From NCBI RefSeq assembly GCF_009765705.1, contig NZ_LMUX01000004.1, positions 62,001 to 126,000 of the forward strand: 64,000 nt of DNA, in the 5' to 3' direction. Every line of letters begins with the position of its first letter. Position 1 is the first letter of the stretch. The notes under the pieces are model-generated. The model searched no databases. It was not told the origin of the DNA and saw only the letters and a program-made list of their open reading frames with translations. The DNA comes from Burkholderia sp. L27(2015) (GTDB lineage: Bacteria; Pseudomonadota; Gammaproteobacteria; Burkholderiales; Burkholderiaceae). Below are positions 26,068 through 34,902 of this stretch, piece after piece. Position numbers and translations under genes: made by a program.

Positions 26068-26496
26068 ATGAACACGAAACTTTTGGCTGCCCTGTTGTTC
26101 TCGAGCGCTGTAATTGCGACCCCCGCGTTCGCTGGTAACGCTCACGTTGGTGACGACGTCAATGCACTGGTTGGCACGAGCACGCCGAGTACGGTGACCC
26201 GCGCTCAAGTACGTGCGGACTTGATCCAATCGAGCCAAGTCGCAAGCCGCAACACGAACGAAGAAACCACGTACCCGGTACTGGCTCAAAGCAATTCCGG
26301 CGAATCGCGTGCCCAAGTGCGTGCCGAGCTGATTCAATCGGAACAAGTCGCCGGCCGCACCGGCAACGAAGAAACCACCTACCCGGAATTGGGACTAAGC
26401 AACGTCAGCGTGTCGCGTGCCGCAGTCAAGCATGGCGTGAACGTCGCTTCGAACTCGAAGAACAACATTTTCGCGTTTGGCCACGACGCCAGCTAA
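26068..26496 (+). CDS. Small secreted DUF4148-like protein with repeats (paralogue)
   Basis: This 142-aa precursor has the same signal peptide as the gene at 9202 except for three residues (MNTKLLAALLFSSAVIATPA, then FA). It carries two full units of the same roughly 36-residue repeat (TRAQVRADLIQSSQVASR and RAQVRAELIQSEQVAGR, each with EETTYP) and a truncated third start (RAAVKHGVNVASNSKN) with a tail that ends in FGHDAS. It is a paralogue by duplication with the leader included. Function is unknown; periplasmic or secreted. A terminator follows at 26574. Confidence 0.85.
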   Translation: MNTKLLAALLFSSAVIATPAFAGNAHVGDDVNALVGTSTPSTVTRAQVRADLIQSSQVASRNTNEETTYPVLAQSNSGESRAQVRAELIQSEQVAGRTGNEETTYPELGLSNVSVSRAAVKHGVNVASNSKNNIFAFGHDAS

Positions 26497-26573
26497 GTAC
26501 GCAGGCGCGGGTCAGCGTGGAGGCTACAGCGTCCACGCTGGCCGACAAGAAGCAGTCGAAGCAGAAGTCTCAC

Positions 26574-26597
26574 AAACCTCCTTGCGGAGGTTTTTTT
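26574..26597 (+). terminator. Rho-independent terminator
   Basis: AAACCTCC-TTGC-GGAGGTTT followed by TTTT. Just before it, CAGCGTGGA (26513-26521) and TCCACGCTG (26532-26540) form a second hairpin. Both serve the DUF4148-like gene. Confidence 0.9.
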
Positions 26598-26691
26598 ATG
26601 CCGGTACGCGTAACTGCGCAGCTTCAAAACATCGATCGCAAGGCACGATAAACTAGGCGCCTTCGGGGTTCAATTTTTGGAGACTTGCGCG

Positions 26692-27534
26692 ATGCCCGCA
26701 ATCAGACATGTCACGTTTTCCAATGGCGCAAGCGTTGCCGCGCTCGGGCAGGGTACATGGTTCATGGGCGATTCGCCGGCCGACGCCAAAAAGGAAGTAC
26801 GCGCTTTGCAATTGGGTGTCGATTTGGGCATGACCTTGATAGACACTGCTGAAATGTATGCCGACGGAGGCGCTGAAAAAATAGTCGGCAAGGCGATCGC
26901 GGGCCGGCGCAGCGGTGTGTTCCTGGTGAGCAAAGTCCTGCCGTCGAATGCATCGCGCCGCGGCACCGTTGCGGCCTGCGAGGCGAGCTTGCGACGGTTG
27001 GGGACGGACTACCTGGATCTCTATCTACTGCATTGGCGCGGTAGCTATCCGCTGGCGGAAACAATCCTAGCCATGAACACCCTGGTCGAACAAGGCAAGA
27101 TTCGTCTATGGGGCGTGAGCAATCTCGACCTCGACGATATGGCAGAGCTCACTGAACAGGCTACCGGAGGGTTGGTCCAGACCAATCAGTTGCTCTATAA
27201 CCTCAGCCGGCGTGGGATCGAATACGATTTACTGCCTTGGTGCCGTGAACGCAATGTGCCGATCATGGCGTATTCGCCCATCGAGCAAGGGCGCCTGCTC
27301 GATGACCGAACCCTCGTCCGGATCGCCGAGCGCCATGGGGCGACACCGGCTCAGGTGGCGTTGGCCTGGGTGCTACGCCATCCAGACGTCATCGCGATTC
27401 CCAAAGCGAGTTCCGAGGCGCACGTGCGCGAAAACAGCGCAAGCCTGACCGTCGCATTAACCGCCGCCGATTTGAGCGATCTCGACCTCGCCTTTCCGCC
27501 ACCCAGGCGCAAACAAGCGCTCGAAATGCTCTAA
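26692..27534 (+). CDS. Aldo/keto reductase
   Basis: From ATG 26692 (GGAG nine bases upstream) the protein has 280 residues and the AKR TIM barrel. The catalytic tetrad is visible: Asp51 (LIDTAEMY), Tyr56, Lys81 (VSKVLP) and His114 (YLLHWRG). NADPH-binding features follow, including [13 protein letters not shown] and the C-terminal [20 protein letters not shown]. Family members reduce aldehydes, ketones or sugar derivatives; the substrate is unknown. Similar bacterial proteins (YeaE/DkgB-like group) act on methylglyoxal. It is monocistronic. Confidence 0.9.
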   Translation: MPAIRHVTFSNGASVAALGQGTWFMGDSPADAKKEVRALQLGVDLGMTLIDTAEMYADGGAEKIVGKAIAGRRSGVFLVSKVLPSNASRRGTVAACEASLRRLGTDYLDLYLLHWRGSYPLAETILAMNTLVEQGKIRLWGVSNLDLDDMAELTEQATGGLVQTNQLLYNLSRRGIEYDLLPWCRERNVPIMAYSPIEQGRLLDDRTLVRIAERHGATPAQVALAWVLRHPDVIAIPKASSEAHVRENSASLTVALTAADLSDLDLAFPPPRRKQALEML

Positions 27535-27963
27535 GCGGCTCGCGGCATCCTCGTCCCGGCGCCTCGGGCGGACGCCTGCCACGCGCATTGGCCTCGATTG
27601 CTCGATCCGCAGCGCGGCGGCATGTATTTATTACCGAACTCCCTGTTTTACACACGGCACGTATTTCCCACCCGCGCCAACAACACTACACGTCAAAGCT
27701 GCGCAAGAGCGCAACCCGCACCGCGACCCGCCTGTAACTCCTTATTCCGACTGGGTGCTCGTCATTTTTTGCGGCGCGGCCCTTTGCGTGGGAACGATAA
27801 ATGCTTATTCCTGAGTATGTAAGGAATGGCTATCAACGGTAGACATTTCGTTACATTCTGTCGGCGAACGAAAATTTGCCAGGTGTTTCATAGAGGAGTG
27901 GTCGCCAACGCGTTTCAGACCATGCGGCGGTCCCCTCCCGGTCAATTAACTCAAGGAGTCGAT
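27535..27963. other. Gene-free stretch upstream of csbD
   Basis: A mostly gene-free 429-bp gap between the aldo/keto reductase and the CsbD gene. The last 130 bp, with AT-rich patches near 27790-27850, must hold the promoter. I see no convincing RNA gene or ORF. Confidence 0.5.
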
Positions 27964-28149
27964 ATGAACAAAGATCAAACCCACGGTGTGAAAGAACAGG
28001 TGAAGGGTAAAGTCAACGAAGTGGTTGGCAAGGTCACCGGCAACAAGACCCAGGAAGTGAAGGGCGACATTCAGCAAGGCGTGGGCAAAGTCCAAAAAGC
28101 AGTGGGCGATGCACGCGAACAAGCGAAAGACGACGCAAAACGTCATTAA
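27964..28149 (+). CDS. CsbD family stress-response protein
   Basis: From ATG 27964 (AAGGAG seven bases upstream) this is a 61-aa hydrophilic protein with the CsbD pattern: a start MNKDQTHGVKEQVKGKVNEV, GKVTGNKTQEVKGDIQQGVG and KVQKAVGDAREQAKDD. Members are abundant general-stress proteins in bacteria with no known reaction. An open frame continues upstream to 27826, but the extra residues do not fit the family. A very strong palindromic terminator follows. Confidence 0.92.
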   Translation: MNKDQTHGVKEQVKGKVNEVVGKVTGNKTQEVKGDIQQGVGKVQKAVGDAREQAKDDAKRH

Positions 28150-28200
28150 ACCAGCTTGCGTCTTACCTTGATGTCTAACTCGAGGTAGAGATGTCGCGTC

Positions 28201-28242
28201 CGGCATGCCAAGGAATTCCTTGGCATGCCGGGCGTTTTTTTT
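28201..28242 (+). terminator. Rho-independent terminator with a perfect 30-bp palindrome
   Basis: The palindrome arms are CGGCATGCCAAGGAA (28201-28215) and its exact complement (28216-28230), followed by GGCG and a run of eight T. It ends the csbD transcript 51 bp after the stop. Confidence 0.92.
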
Positions 28243-28269
28243 GCTCATGCAGACGACGGAGTTTATAAA

Positions 28270-28716
28270 ATGGCGACGAAAAGATGGGTAGCGTTTGTTT
28301 CGATAGGCAGCGCCTGTGTGACTGCGCTCAGCATGCCCGCTTATGCTCAACAAGGCGCGGGTATTTGTCCGGCCTTGACGCATGTCGTCAGCGCAGCCGA
28401 CTCCAGCTTTACCGGTTTAAGCGATGATCCGGCTGCGCGGCCGCCTGCCGCGCAAGACGCGGCCGATTGCCGGGCCAGCGCGAGTGCTTACGACTGCCAA
28501 TGGCAAGTGCGAGCCAATGCGGATAATCCGAACGGTACCGCGAGCGTCGCACTGCAGGCCCTGGGTGCCGACATCGCCGCCTGCCTACCGGAGGCCGTAC
28601 ACGACGTGAACAGTCCGGGGCGCCAACACTTTTACATCAAGCGCGGCGCCAATCGCGTGACTGTCACGGCAACGGCACCGGCCACTGCGTCATTGCGCTT
28701 GGTAGTGACGCGGTAA
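28270..28716 (+). CDS. Secreted hypothetical protein
   Basis: From ATG 28270 this is a 148-aa precursor with a signal peptide of about 26 residues (MATKRWVAFVSIGSACVTAL, cleavage after the AYA of SMPAYAQQ). The mature part has four cysteines (GICPALTHVV, AADCRASA, AYDCQWQV, DIAACLPEAV) likely to form two disulfides, then FYIKRGANRVTVTATAP. I do not recognise the family. The gene begins 28 bp after the csbD terminator, so it has its own promoter overlapping the palindrome region, or it arises from read-through. Confidence 0.7.
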   Translation: MATKRWVAFVSIGSACVTALSMPAYAQQGAGICPALTHVVSAADSSFTGLSDDPAARPPAAQDAADCRASASAYDCQWQVRANADNPNGTASVALQALGADIAACLPEAVHDVNSPGRQHFYIKRGANRVTVTATAPATASLRLVVTR

Positions 28717-28764
28717 CGGTATTTTCAGCGAGCGCGGCAATGCCGAACGCCGCGCTACACGACT

Positions 28765-29016
28765 TCACTCGTCGGATTTCTCGGGGGAGGGGTCGCTCGG
28801 GTGAAACATCGCACGGCAGCGCGGGCTGAGTTCACTCATATGTCGCTTCATGCAATCCGTGATCTTGTCTTTGTGCGGTATATCCACAAGGCAAAAGCGC
28901 AGGGCGTCGCCACGACAGGCTTTCGCCTGCACGTCTTCAGGTTCGGCGTGGGCGACGGTGCTTGCCGCGAATAGTGCTAGCGAGGTAACGGCAAGCAGGA
29001 TTCGGTATCGATTCAT
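28765..29016 (-). CDS. Small secreted cysteine-rich-repeat protein
   Basis: From ATG 29016 (AGGAACCC upstream on the minus strand) this 83-aa precursor has a signal peptide ending STVAHAEPED. The mature part carries KACRGDALRFCLVDIP and CMKRHMSELSPRC, the C-x6-C / C-x11-C spacing of the bacterial cysteine-rich-repeat (Golgi-apparatus-protein-like) family. The function is unknown; periplasmic. A longer in-frame start at 29091 has no RBS. Confidence 0.7.
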   Translation of the reverse strand: MNRYRILLAVTSLALFAASTVAHAEPEDVQAKACRGDALRFCLVDIPHKDKITDCMKRHMSELSPRCRAMFHPSDPSPEKSDE

Positions 29017-29252
29017 CTGGGTTCCTGGCTCAGGCGACTGTTGGGTCCTGCGTGTATTCTTCGCGGGTACCCGACTCGACTCGTACAGCACTGGGCGTAT
29101 GCTAATGTTGGAGCCGGCGAATACTTCGTTCGTTCCACGCGCGGATCCAAATCTGACAAAAAGCGAGAGTATAAACGCGCTTTCCGAGGCTTGCTGCCTA
29201 CGTGAAAGTAGTAGTGCGTAGGGCTAGGAGGGTTAGGGCATAAGTCGTGAGC

Positions 29253-29304
29253 TTATGCGGCGACCTCACGCGGCGACCTTATGCGGCGAGCTCATGCGGC
29301 GTCA
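29253..29304. repeat. 13-bp tandem repeat x4 downstream of the Sir2 gene
   Basis: TTATGCGGCGACC, TCACGCGGCGACC, TTATGCGGCGAGC and TCATGCGGCGTCA are four consecutive 13-mers, 36 bp past the Sir2 stop on the minus strand. The rest of the 29017-29340 gap holds no gene that I can support. Confidence 0.85.
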
Positions 29305-29340
29305 TAAGGCCCAGACCTACGATATGGCTGGAACACACCT

Positions 29341-30195
29341 CTAGCGTACGAGCTGCTCAAGCAATCGAGTCAGTACCTCGGCGCACGGTGTAAGTACTTT
29401 CAACGCAAGAAGCCCATCCGCGCGGGTGCGTCCGATATTGATCGCCGCGATCGGTTTGCCCGCGCGTGCAGCCCACTCGCAGAAACGGTAGCCGGAGTAG
29501 ACCATTAGCGACGAACCGACGACCAACATCGCGTCGGCGCGCTCCAGCGCCTGCGCCGCCGCATCGACGCGAGTTCGGGGCACCCCCTCGCCGAAGAACA
29601 CTACATCCGGTTTCAATACGCCGCCGCAAGCGATGCAACACGGCACCCGAAATGTCGCAAAGTGGGACGATTCCAGATTGGCGTCGCCGTCGGGCGCCGC
29701 GGCTGCCGACATGGCGCGAAATTCGGGATTGTCTGTTTCCAAAATGACTTGAATCGACGCGCGCGCATGCCGTTGGCCGCAGTCGAGGCAGATGGCATAG
29801 CCGATATTGCCGTGCAATTCGATGGGGTCTGCACTGCCGGCACGTTGATGCAAACCATCGACGTTTTGCGTAACCAACTGCTCCACTCGGCCCAATGATT
29901 CGAGTTCTGCCAGCGCGCGATGGGCCGAGTTGGGCGCAGCCGTCGCCACCGTCCTCCAACCCACCATGCTGCGAGCCCAGTACCGTTGGCGAGCCGGCTC
30001 GGCGCGCAGGAAATCCTGCAGGATTATGGGCGAGCGCCCTTTGCGCTGGCCGTCGGCGTCGCGGTAATCCGGAATCCCCGATGCGGTACTGATGCCGGCG
30101 CCAGACAACACGAACAGCTTCGGATGACGCATCACGAATGCGTGCAAGCTATCGGATTCGTCGGCGGAGGTATTCGAAAACGGGAGAGAATTCAT
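29341..30195 (-). CDS. Sir2-family NAD-dependent protein deacylase
   Basis: The start is taken at ATG 30195 (MNSLPFSNTSADESDSL), giving 284 residues. Sirtuin motifs are complete: GAGIS (32-36), DYRDADGQRKG (43-53), TQNVDGLHQRAG (109-120), the catalytic His128 (ELHGN), and the zinc ribbon Cys136-x2-Cys139 and Cys187-x2-Cys190, then KPDVVFFGE (195-203) and GSSLMVYSG. It uses NAD to remove acyl groups from lysines in proteins. An upstream in-frame start at 30315 would add 40 residues overlapping the promoter of the ABC genes, so I did not use it. Confidence 0.92.
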   Translation of the reverse strand: MNSLPFSNTSADESDSLHAFVMRHPKLFVLSGAGISTASGIPDYRDADGQRKGRSPIILQDFLRAEPARQRYWARSMVGWRTVATAAPNSAHRALAELESLGRVEQLVTQNVDGLHQRAGSADPIELHGNIGYAICLDCGQRHARASIQVILETDNPEFRAMSAAAAPDGDANLESSHFATFRVPCCIACGGVLKPDVVFFGEGVPRTRVDAAAQALERADAMLVVGSSLMVYSGYRFCEWAARAGKPIAAINIGRTRADGLLALKVLTPCAEVLTRLLEQLVR

Positions 30196-30344
30196 GCGTA
30201 ACGGCCGGTGCGTTGTGGTGACGGCATTAGCGTAGCGCATTCGGCCTTCAGCCGCCGGGAGGGCATGAAGACCGGCAAAGGCGTATGAAGGCCGGGCTGG
30301 CCGCATGCAATCCAAAAAACGCCGGCTTGTGCTATCTTCGCCCC

Positions 30345-31271
30345 ATGCCGAATATCATATCGATAGCTAACCTATCCAAAACCTACGCGTCCGGTTTTCG
30401 TGCCTTGAAAAGCATCAACCTGGACATCCGGCGGGGCGAAATTTTCGCACTGCTCGGGCCCAATGGCGCAGGTAAAACAACACTCATCAGCATCATCTGC
30501 GGGATCGTCAATGCGAGCGAAGGCACCGTCATGGTGGATGGCCACGACATCTCTGCCGATTACCGCGCCGCTCGATCGTTGATCGGACTGGTGCCGCAGG
30601 AACTCACCACCGACGCGTTCGAGACGGTGTGGGCGACGGTCTCCTTCAGCCGAGGGCTGTTCGGCAAGCCGGCGAACCCCGCGCATATCGAGAAGACGCT
30701 GCGCGATCTCTCGTTGTGGGACAAGAAGGACAACAAGCTGATGACGCTCTCGGGCGGCATGAAGCGCCGCGTGCTGATCGCCAAGGCGCTCTCGCACGAG
30801 CCGCGCATCCTCTTTCTCGACGAGCCGACCGCCGGTGTCGATGTCGAACTCAGACGCGATATGTGGGAACTGGTGCGCGGCCTGCGTGAAAGCGGCGTCA
30901 CCATCATCCTCACTACGCACTACATCGAAGAAGCCGAAGAGATGGCCGACCGGATCGGCGTGATCAGCCAGGGCGAAATCATTCTGGTTGAGAACAAGGC
31001 CGAACTGATGCGCAAGCTCGGCAAGAAGCAATTGACGCTGCAGTTGCAAGACCCGTTGGCGCACATTCCGTCGGAGCTTGCGCCCTACCAGATCGAGCTG
31101 GCCAGCGGTGGCAACGAACTGATCTATACCTACGACGCGCAGGGCGAACGTACCGGCATCATCGCGCTACTGCGCGATTTGAACCAGGCGGGTATCGGCT
31201 TCAAGGACCTCCATACCACCCAGAGTTCGCTGGAAGATATTTTCGTGAGCCTGGTGGGAGACAAACAATGA
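30345..31271 (+). CDS. ABC-2 type exporter, ATP-binding protein
   Basis: From ATG 30345 the protein has 308 residues. Walker A is GPNGAGKTT (38-46), Q-loop [10 protein letters not shown], signature LSGGMKRR, Walker [13 protein letters not shown] and the H-loop [10 protein letters not shown]-terminal ~70-residue extension is typical of drug/polysaccharide ABC-2 ATPases (DrrA/NodI-like). It overlaps the permease gene by four bases (ATGA), so the two form one exporter. The substrate is not predictable from these parts. Confidence 0.92.
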   Translation: MPNIISIANLSKTYASGFRALKSINLDIRRGEIFALLGPNGAGKTTLISIICGIVNASEGTVMVDGHDISADYRAARSLIGLVPQELTTDAFETVWATVSFSRGLFGKPANPAHIEKTLRDLSLWDKKDNKLMTLSGGMKRRVLIAKALSHEPRILFLDEPTAGVDVELRRDMWELVRGLRESGVTIILTTHYIEEAEEMADRIGVISQGEIILVENKAELMRKLGKKQLTLQLQDPLAHIPSELAPYQIELASGGNELIYTYDAQGERTGIIALLRDLNQAGIGFKDLHTTQSSLEDIFVSLVGDKQ

Positions 31272-32029
31272 ATTTTCACGCAGTCCGCGCAATCTATCTG
31301 TTCGAAATGGCGCGCACGTGGCGCACCTTGATGCAGAGCGTTATTTCGCCGGTGATTTCGACTTCGCTGTATTTCGTCGTGTTTGGCGCCGCGATCGGGT
31401 CACGCATCCAGCAGGTCGAGGGCATCAGCTATGGCGCGTTCATCGTGCCGGGCCTGATCATGCTGTCGTTGCTCACGCAAAGCGTGTCGAACGCATCGTT
31501 CGGCATTTACTTTCCGAAGTTCACCGGGACCATCTACGAACTGCTGTCGGCGCCCGTGTCTCATATCGAGATCGTGGTGAGCTACGTCGGCGCGGCGGCA
31601 ACCAAGTCCATCGTCCTCGGCTTGATCATCCTTGCCACCGCGTGCCTGTTTGTGCCGATGCATATCGATCATCCGTTGTTGATGATCCTGTTCCTCGTGC
31701 TCACGGCGGTTACGTTCAGCCTGTTTGGCTTCATCATAGGCATCTGGGCCGACGGCTTCGAGAAACTGCAACTGGTGCCGCTGTTGATCATCACACCGCT
31801 GACCTTCCTGGGCGGCAGCTTTTATTCGACGCAGATCTTGCCGCCGTTCTGGCGCACTGTCACCTTGTTCAATCCGGTGGTCTATCTGATCAGCGGCTTT
31901 CGCTGGAGCTTCTATGGGATCTCCGACGTCAGCATCGGCGTGAGCCTTGCGATGACGGCGGTGTTCCTGGCGCTGTTCCTCGGGGTCGTGATGTGGATCT
32001 TCAAGACGGGCTACCGGCTCAAGAGCTAG
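31268..32029 (+). CDS. ABC-2 type exporter, permease
   Basis: This 253-aa protein has six transmembrane helices and the ABC-2 family regions: [20 protein letters not shown] near residue 30, [40 protein letters not shown] and [20 protein letters not shown] with the conserved P-L-T-F-L-G-G-x-F-Y pattern. It forms a dimer with two copies of the ATPase encoded just upstream. The pair resembles the YadG/YadH transporter of enterobacteria. Confidence 0.9.
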   Translation: MNFHAVRAIYLFEMARTWRTLMQSVISPVISTSLYFVVFGAAIGSRIQQVEGISYGAFIVPGLIMLSLLTQSVSNASFGIYFPKFTGTIYELLSAPVSHIEIVVSYVGAAATKSIVLGLIILATACLFVPMHIDHPLLMILFLVLTAVTFSLFGFIIGIWADGFEKLQLVPLLIITPLTFLGGSFYSTQILPPFWRTVTLFNPVVYLISGFRWSFYGISDVSIGVSLAMTAVFLALFLGVVMWIFKTGYRLKS

Positions 32030-32057
32030 GCCTGCCTCAGGTGCATTGTTAAGTGCA

Positions 32058-32954
32058 TCAAGCGAGCTCGCCGCCCAGTGCTTCCACGACATCGGACAGC
32101 ATCTTGGCGAGTTCGCCTGTCATCAAAATGAAATCGGAATCGAAGCGCTCGTCGTCGTTTTGCGCGGTCGGGTCCGCCATTTCTTTCAATACGTCGAGCG
32201 GTGTCACGCGCTTGATGATCAACGATGGCGTCAACACGAACGAAACCCGTTCATTCCATGTGAGCGCGAGGCGCATACATTGTTTGCCGGCCTCCACATG
32301 CTTGCGCACTTCGTCGCTCTCCAGCGTGTGCCCGACGTAGCGTACCGTTGCATTGCCTTCGCCATTCGAGCGCAACTCGGCGTCCTGATCCACGGTGAAG
32401 CCGCTGAGCGTTTCATCGGCCAGCAACCAACCGGTCATCGCGGACACGGCAGATTGCGCCACGCGCAAATTGCTCAAGGGCAATCCGTCGATCGATTTCA
32501 TCAGCAGGGTGCGCACGTCATCGGCGAGCGCTTGCGAAGCGGCGTCGATGACTAGCCAGCCATGCGTGGCATCGATCCAGACGCGGGTGTCGCGCCGAAT
32601 GCTGAACGCGCGCGGCAGCAGTTCGTCGGTCACTTGCTCCTTGATTTCACGCAATTGCTTGCGACCAGGCTTGAACCCTTGCTGATCCTCGATTTCGAGC
32701 GCTCGTGCCTTGGTCACCTGATTCACGACCGAAGCGGGCAGCAGCTTCTTTTCGGCGCGATAGACCAGCAGGGTTTGCCCATTGATCGAATGCGCGAGCA
32801 GGCCGTTATCGCGCGCGGACGCCCATCCCTGCGTCTGCATTTCCGAGCCGCCGGACGCTTCGAATGCGTGCGGGGCAAGGTGCTTTTCCAATTGATCGGG
32901 AGAAATCGCCCAAGGGGCCGAAAGACGGTGTAACTGTAGATTTTTGAACCACAT
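32058..32954 (-). CDS. rdgC: Recombination-associated protein RdgC
   Basis: From ATG 32954 the protein has 298 residues and begins [18 protein letters not shown], matching the MLWFKNL start of RdgC. Further landmarks are [40 protein letters not shown] and the C-terminal [20 protein letters not shown]. RdgC forms a ring around DNA and limits RecA action. An upstream frame extension to 33044 is not part of the protein. It is monocistronic. Confidence 0.95.
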   Translation of the reverse strand: MWFKNLQLHRLSAPWAISPDQLEKHLAPHAFEASGGSEMQTQGWASARDNGLLAHSINGQTLLVYRAEKKLLPASVVNQVTKARALEIEDQQGFKPGRKQLREIKEQVTDELLPRAFSIRRDTRVWIDATHGWLVIDAASQALADDVRTLLMKSIDGLPLSNLRVAQSAVSAMTGWLLADETLSGFTVDQDAELRSNGEGNATVRYVGHTLESDEVRKHVEAGKQCMRLALTWNERVSFVLTPSLIIKRVTPLDVLKEMADPTAQNDDERFDSDFILMTGELAKMLSDVVEALGGELA

Positions 32955-33115
32955 GGGATCGTCGGCAAAGCGACCGATTGTATACGACGATTGAACCTCG
33001 ACGATAGTGCGGTCATGATAATTATTACCGCCCACCGGTAACATTTACGCTAGTCGTCGCTGTTACCGTCACTGTCATCGCGGGGCTGGATCGAGCGGGC
33101 CGTTGCGATGAACGA

Positions 33116-33511
33116 TCAATGGGATATTTTGAAAAGGTGGCGGTTCGCGAGCTCCAACAAGCGTGACAGCCGGGCCGGCTTGCTGACATGGTAGTCGAAT
33201 CCGGCTGTCAGGGACGCATCGCGTTCCGACGGGGAATCGCCACGGCCCGTTACCGCGATAAGTAGCGGCGGCGGCGCGCGCGTATCCGCCCGCATTCGGC
33301 GCGCAACCTCGTAGCCATTGACGTAGGGCATGTCGATATCGAGCAGCGCGAGGTCCGGATGCCAGTGTTCGCAGAGTTCGACGGCTTCCCGTCCATCGTG
33401 GGCAATCCGTACGTCGAAACCTTCGAGTTCGAAGAATATCGCGAACGCACGCAACGACGAATCGTCGTCGTCGGCTAGGAGCAGTTTGGGCGAATTACGT
33501 CGCGATGCCAT
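33116..33511 (-). CDS. Single-domain response regulator (CheY-like)
   Basis: From ATG 33511 the protein has 131 residues, one receiver domain without an output domain. Acidic pocket ADDDDSS at about 13-19, phospho-acceptor Asp in LALLDIDMPYVNGYEVARRM (about residue 56), Thr in IAVTGRG and Lys in YHVSKPARL are all present. It would relay phosphate to another protein or bind a target directly. A longer start at 33601 (MERFMLDPSG) is possible. No histidine kinase gene is adjacent. Confidence 0.85.
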   Translation of the reverse strand: MASRRNSPKLLLADDDDSSLRAFAIFFELEGFDVRIAHDGREAVELCEHWHPDLALLDIDMPYVNGYEVARRMRADTRAPPPLLIAVTGRGDSPSERDASLTAGFDYHVSKPARLSRLLELANRHLFKISH

Positions 33512-33656
33512 TTTATCCACTAGGGGGAGCTTCCGTTTTTTCGGGTGTAGCGTCGCTGCACCCGGCGAGATCCCTGAAGGATCAAGCATAAAACGTTCCA
33601 TTCGCGACGCTGGTCACTGACGGTGTTCGATTATCAGCTTGCTTGGTTCTTCACTT

Positions 33657-33689
33657 GCAAAAAAAAAGCCCAGGCCTTTCGGGCTGGGC
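33657..33689 (-). terminator. Rho-independent terminator, minus strand
   Basis: GCCCAG and CTGGGC close a stem with inner CC/GG pairs, preceded on the + strand by nine A, the U-tract of a minus-strand transcript. It lies 256 bp past the stop of the DUF4148 gene at 33945, which implies a long 3' UTR or an unseen small gene between. Confidence 0.8.
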
Positions 33690-33874
33690 AACGCCACCAT
33701 CGAGGCAGCAAGAGGGCAACGGTCCAGAGCCCTCGACTGGCCTCGGTGCTTTCCTACACCCAGGTCAATCGAGATCGTCCGCTAAACGTGCCCATCAACA
33801 ACTCATGTTTAAAAACTGCTTGAACCTCTTCGCCGGATCTCACGATCAATCCACGCTCGCGAATTGTCGTCGCG

Positions 33875-33957
33875 CCCGAACCCGCAACCCGGCACATCTA
33901 GCCCGGCACACCTCGCCCGGGACAAGCAACCCGGGACGCGTAACTCAGGAGCCGACG
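33875..33957. repeat. Degenerate 13-14-bp tandem repeat at the 3' end of a DUF4148 gene
   Basis: Units CCCGGCACATCTAG, CCCGGCACACCTCG, CCCGGGACAAGCAA and CCCGGGACGCGTAA are consecutive at 33888-33943, with diverged units on each side. The right end overlaps the stop codon (33945-33947) of the minus-strand DUF4148 gene. The rest of 33602-33944 has no gene that I see. Confidence 0.8.
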
Positions 33958-34220
33958 ACCGACGATTGCGAGCTGGCCGATGTCGTGACAGCCGGGGCAT
34001 GACCTTGCGCGATACGTTCTGCATCGACGCGTCGCTGGGCGGCCTGAAGGTTGTCCGGGTAGTTCAGCCAGTCGTTCGGGTTATACCCGGCCTTCTCAAG
34101 CGCTGCCAGTTCGGCGCGTACTTCTGCTCGTGTCACAGGTGCAGTACTTTGCTGAGCAAACGAAAGTGCCGGAGCTGCCAGAATGGTTGCTGCGACTACA
34201 GCGTAAATAAATGATTTCAT
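33945..34220 (-). CDS. Secreted DUF4148 protein
   Basis: From ATG 34220 (AGAGGG upstream) the 91-aa precursor has a signal peptide (MKSFIYAVVAATILAAPALS, then FAQQ) and the DUF4148 core: PVTRAEVRAELAALEKAGYN, PNDWLNYPDNLQAAQRRVDA. A Ser/Val-rich tail follows. It is the divergent partner of the next gene and shares about 60% of the core with it. The family is small, secreted and of unknown role, and is multi-copy in Burkholderiaceae. Confidence 0.9.
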   Translation of the reverse strand: MKSFIYAVVAATILAAPALSFAQQSTAPVTRAEVRAELAALEKAGYNPNDWLNYPDNLQAAQRRVDAERIAQGHAPAVTTSASSQSSVVGS

Positions 34221-34622
34221 GATGCCCTCTTTGTTGTTTTTAGTAGGTGCGGCCATGACTTGAATGTCGTAAGCCAGTGACATCACTATAGGGCTGCGGG
34301 GCCGGCTGAAAAAGCCTGTACCCGGGAATAGATAGTTGCAGAAAGGCTAATAATCGAGCTGGTGTGGGGCGGTTGCGCCATGCATCTGCGCAATACATCT
34401 GCACAATGCTGGCCGGTAGGCAGTGCCGTTCGGATCACTCCCGAGGGGAGAAATATTCGTTTTCCGGGGGCGCATGAAGGCAGTCGGGATCGTTGCAATA
34501 AGCGAAACGTTATTTTGGCAGTAAAGGCTTTTTAGTTAGGCTTCCTACTCCTATATTTGTAGTGTTCGCTTCGAGAATTTCGTCGCCGCGGATGCATCAG
34601 GTAACTAGGAGGGATCGTCATC
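34221..34622. other. Divergent promoter region of the DUF4148 pair
   Basis: This 402-bp gene-free stretch holds the promoters of both divergent DUF4148 genes. I see no strong operator. The 34510-34560 part is AT-rich, suitable for the + strand promoter. Confidence 0.5.
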
Positions 34623-34847
34623 ATGAAGGCGTTAATCTATACAGCGGCTGCGGCAATCATGTTGAGTTTGCCGGCCATCGCGTTTGCGCAACAAAACAAT
34701 GGCCCTGTGACCCGCGCGCAGGTACGTGCAGAATTGGCCGCGTTGATAGCTGTCGGCTACAACCCGAACGACTGGGTCAATTACCCAGAGAACATCCAGG
34801 CCGCGGAGCAACGCCTCGCGGCCAAAAGGGCAGCCGAAGGCCAATAA
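34623..34847 (+). CDS. Secreted DUF4148 protein
   Basis: This 74-aa precursor has AGGAGGG about 10 bases before the ATG, a signal peptide (MKALIYTAAAAIMLSLPAIA, then FAQQ) and the DUF4148 core PVTRAQVRAELAALIAVGYN, PNDWVNYPENIQAAEQRLAA. It is a divergent paralogue of the gene at 34220. Function is unknown. Confidence 0.9.
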   Translation: MKALIYTAAAAIMLSLPAIAFAQQNNGPVTRAQVRAELAALIAVGYNPNDWVNYPENIQAAEQRLAAKRAAEGQ

Positions 34848-34902
34848 TTCAATATCCCCGGAACGTTGAGAACACCCCGAGGCCTTGAAGCTCCCGGAAG
34901 GC

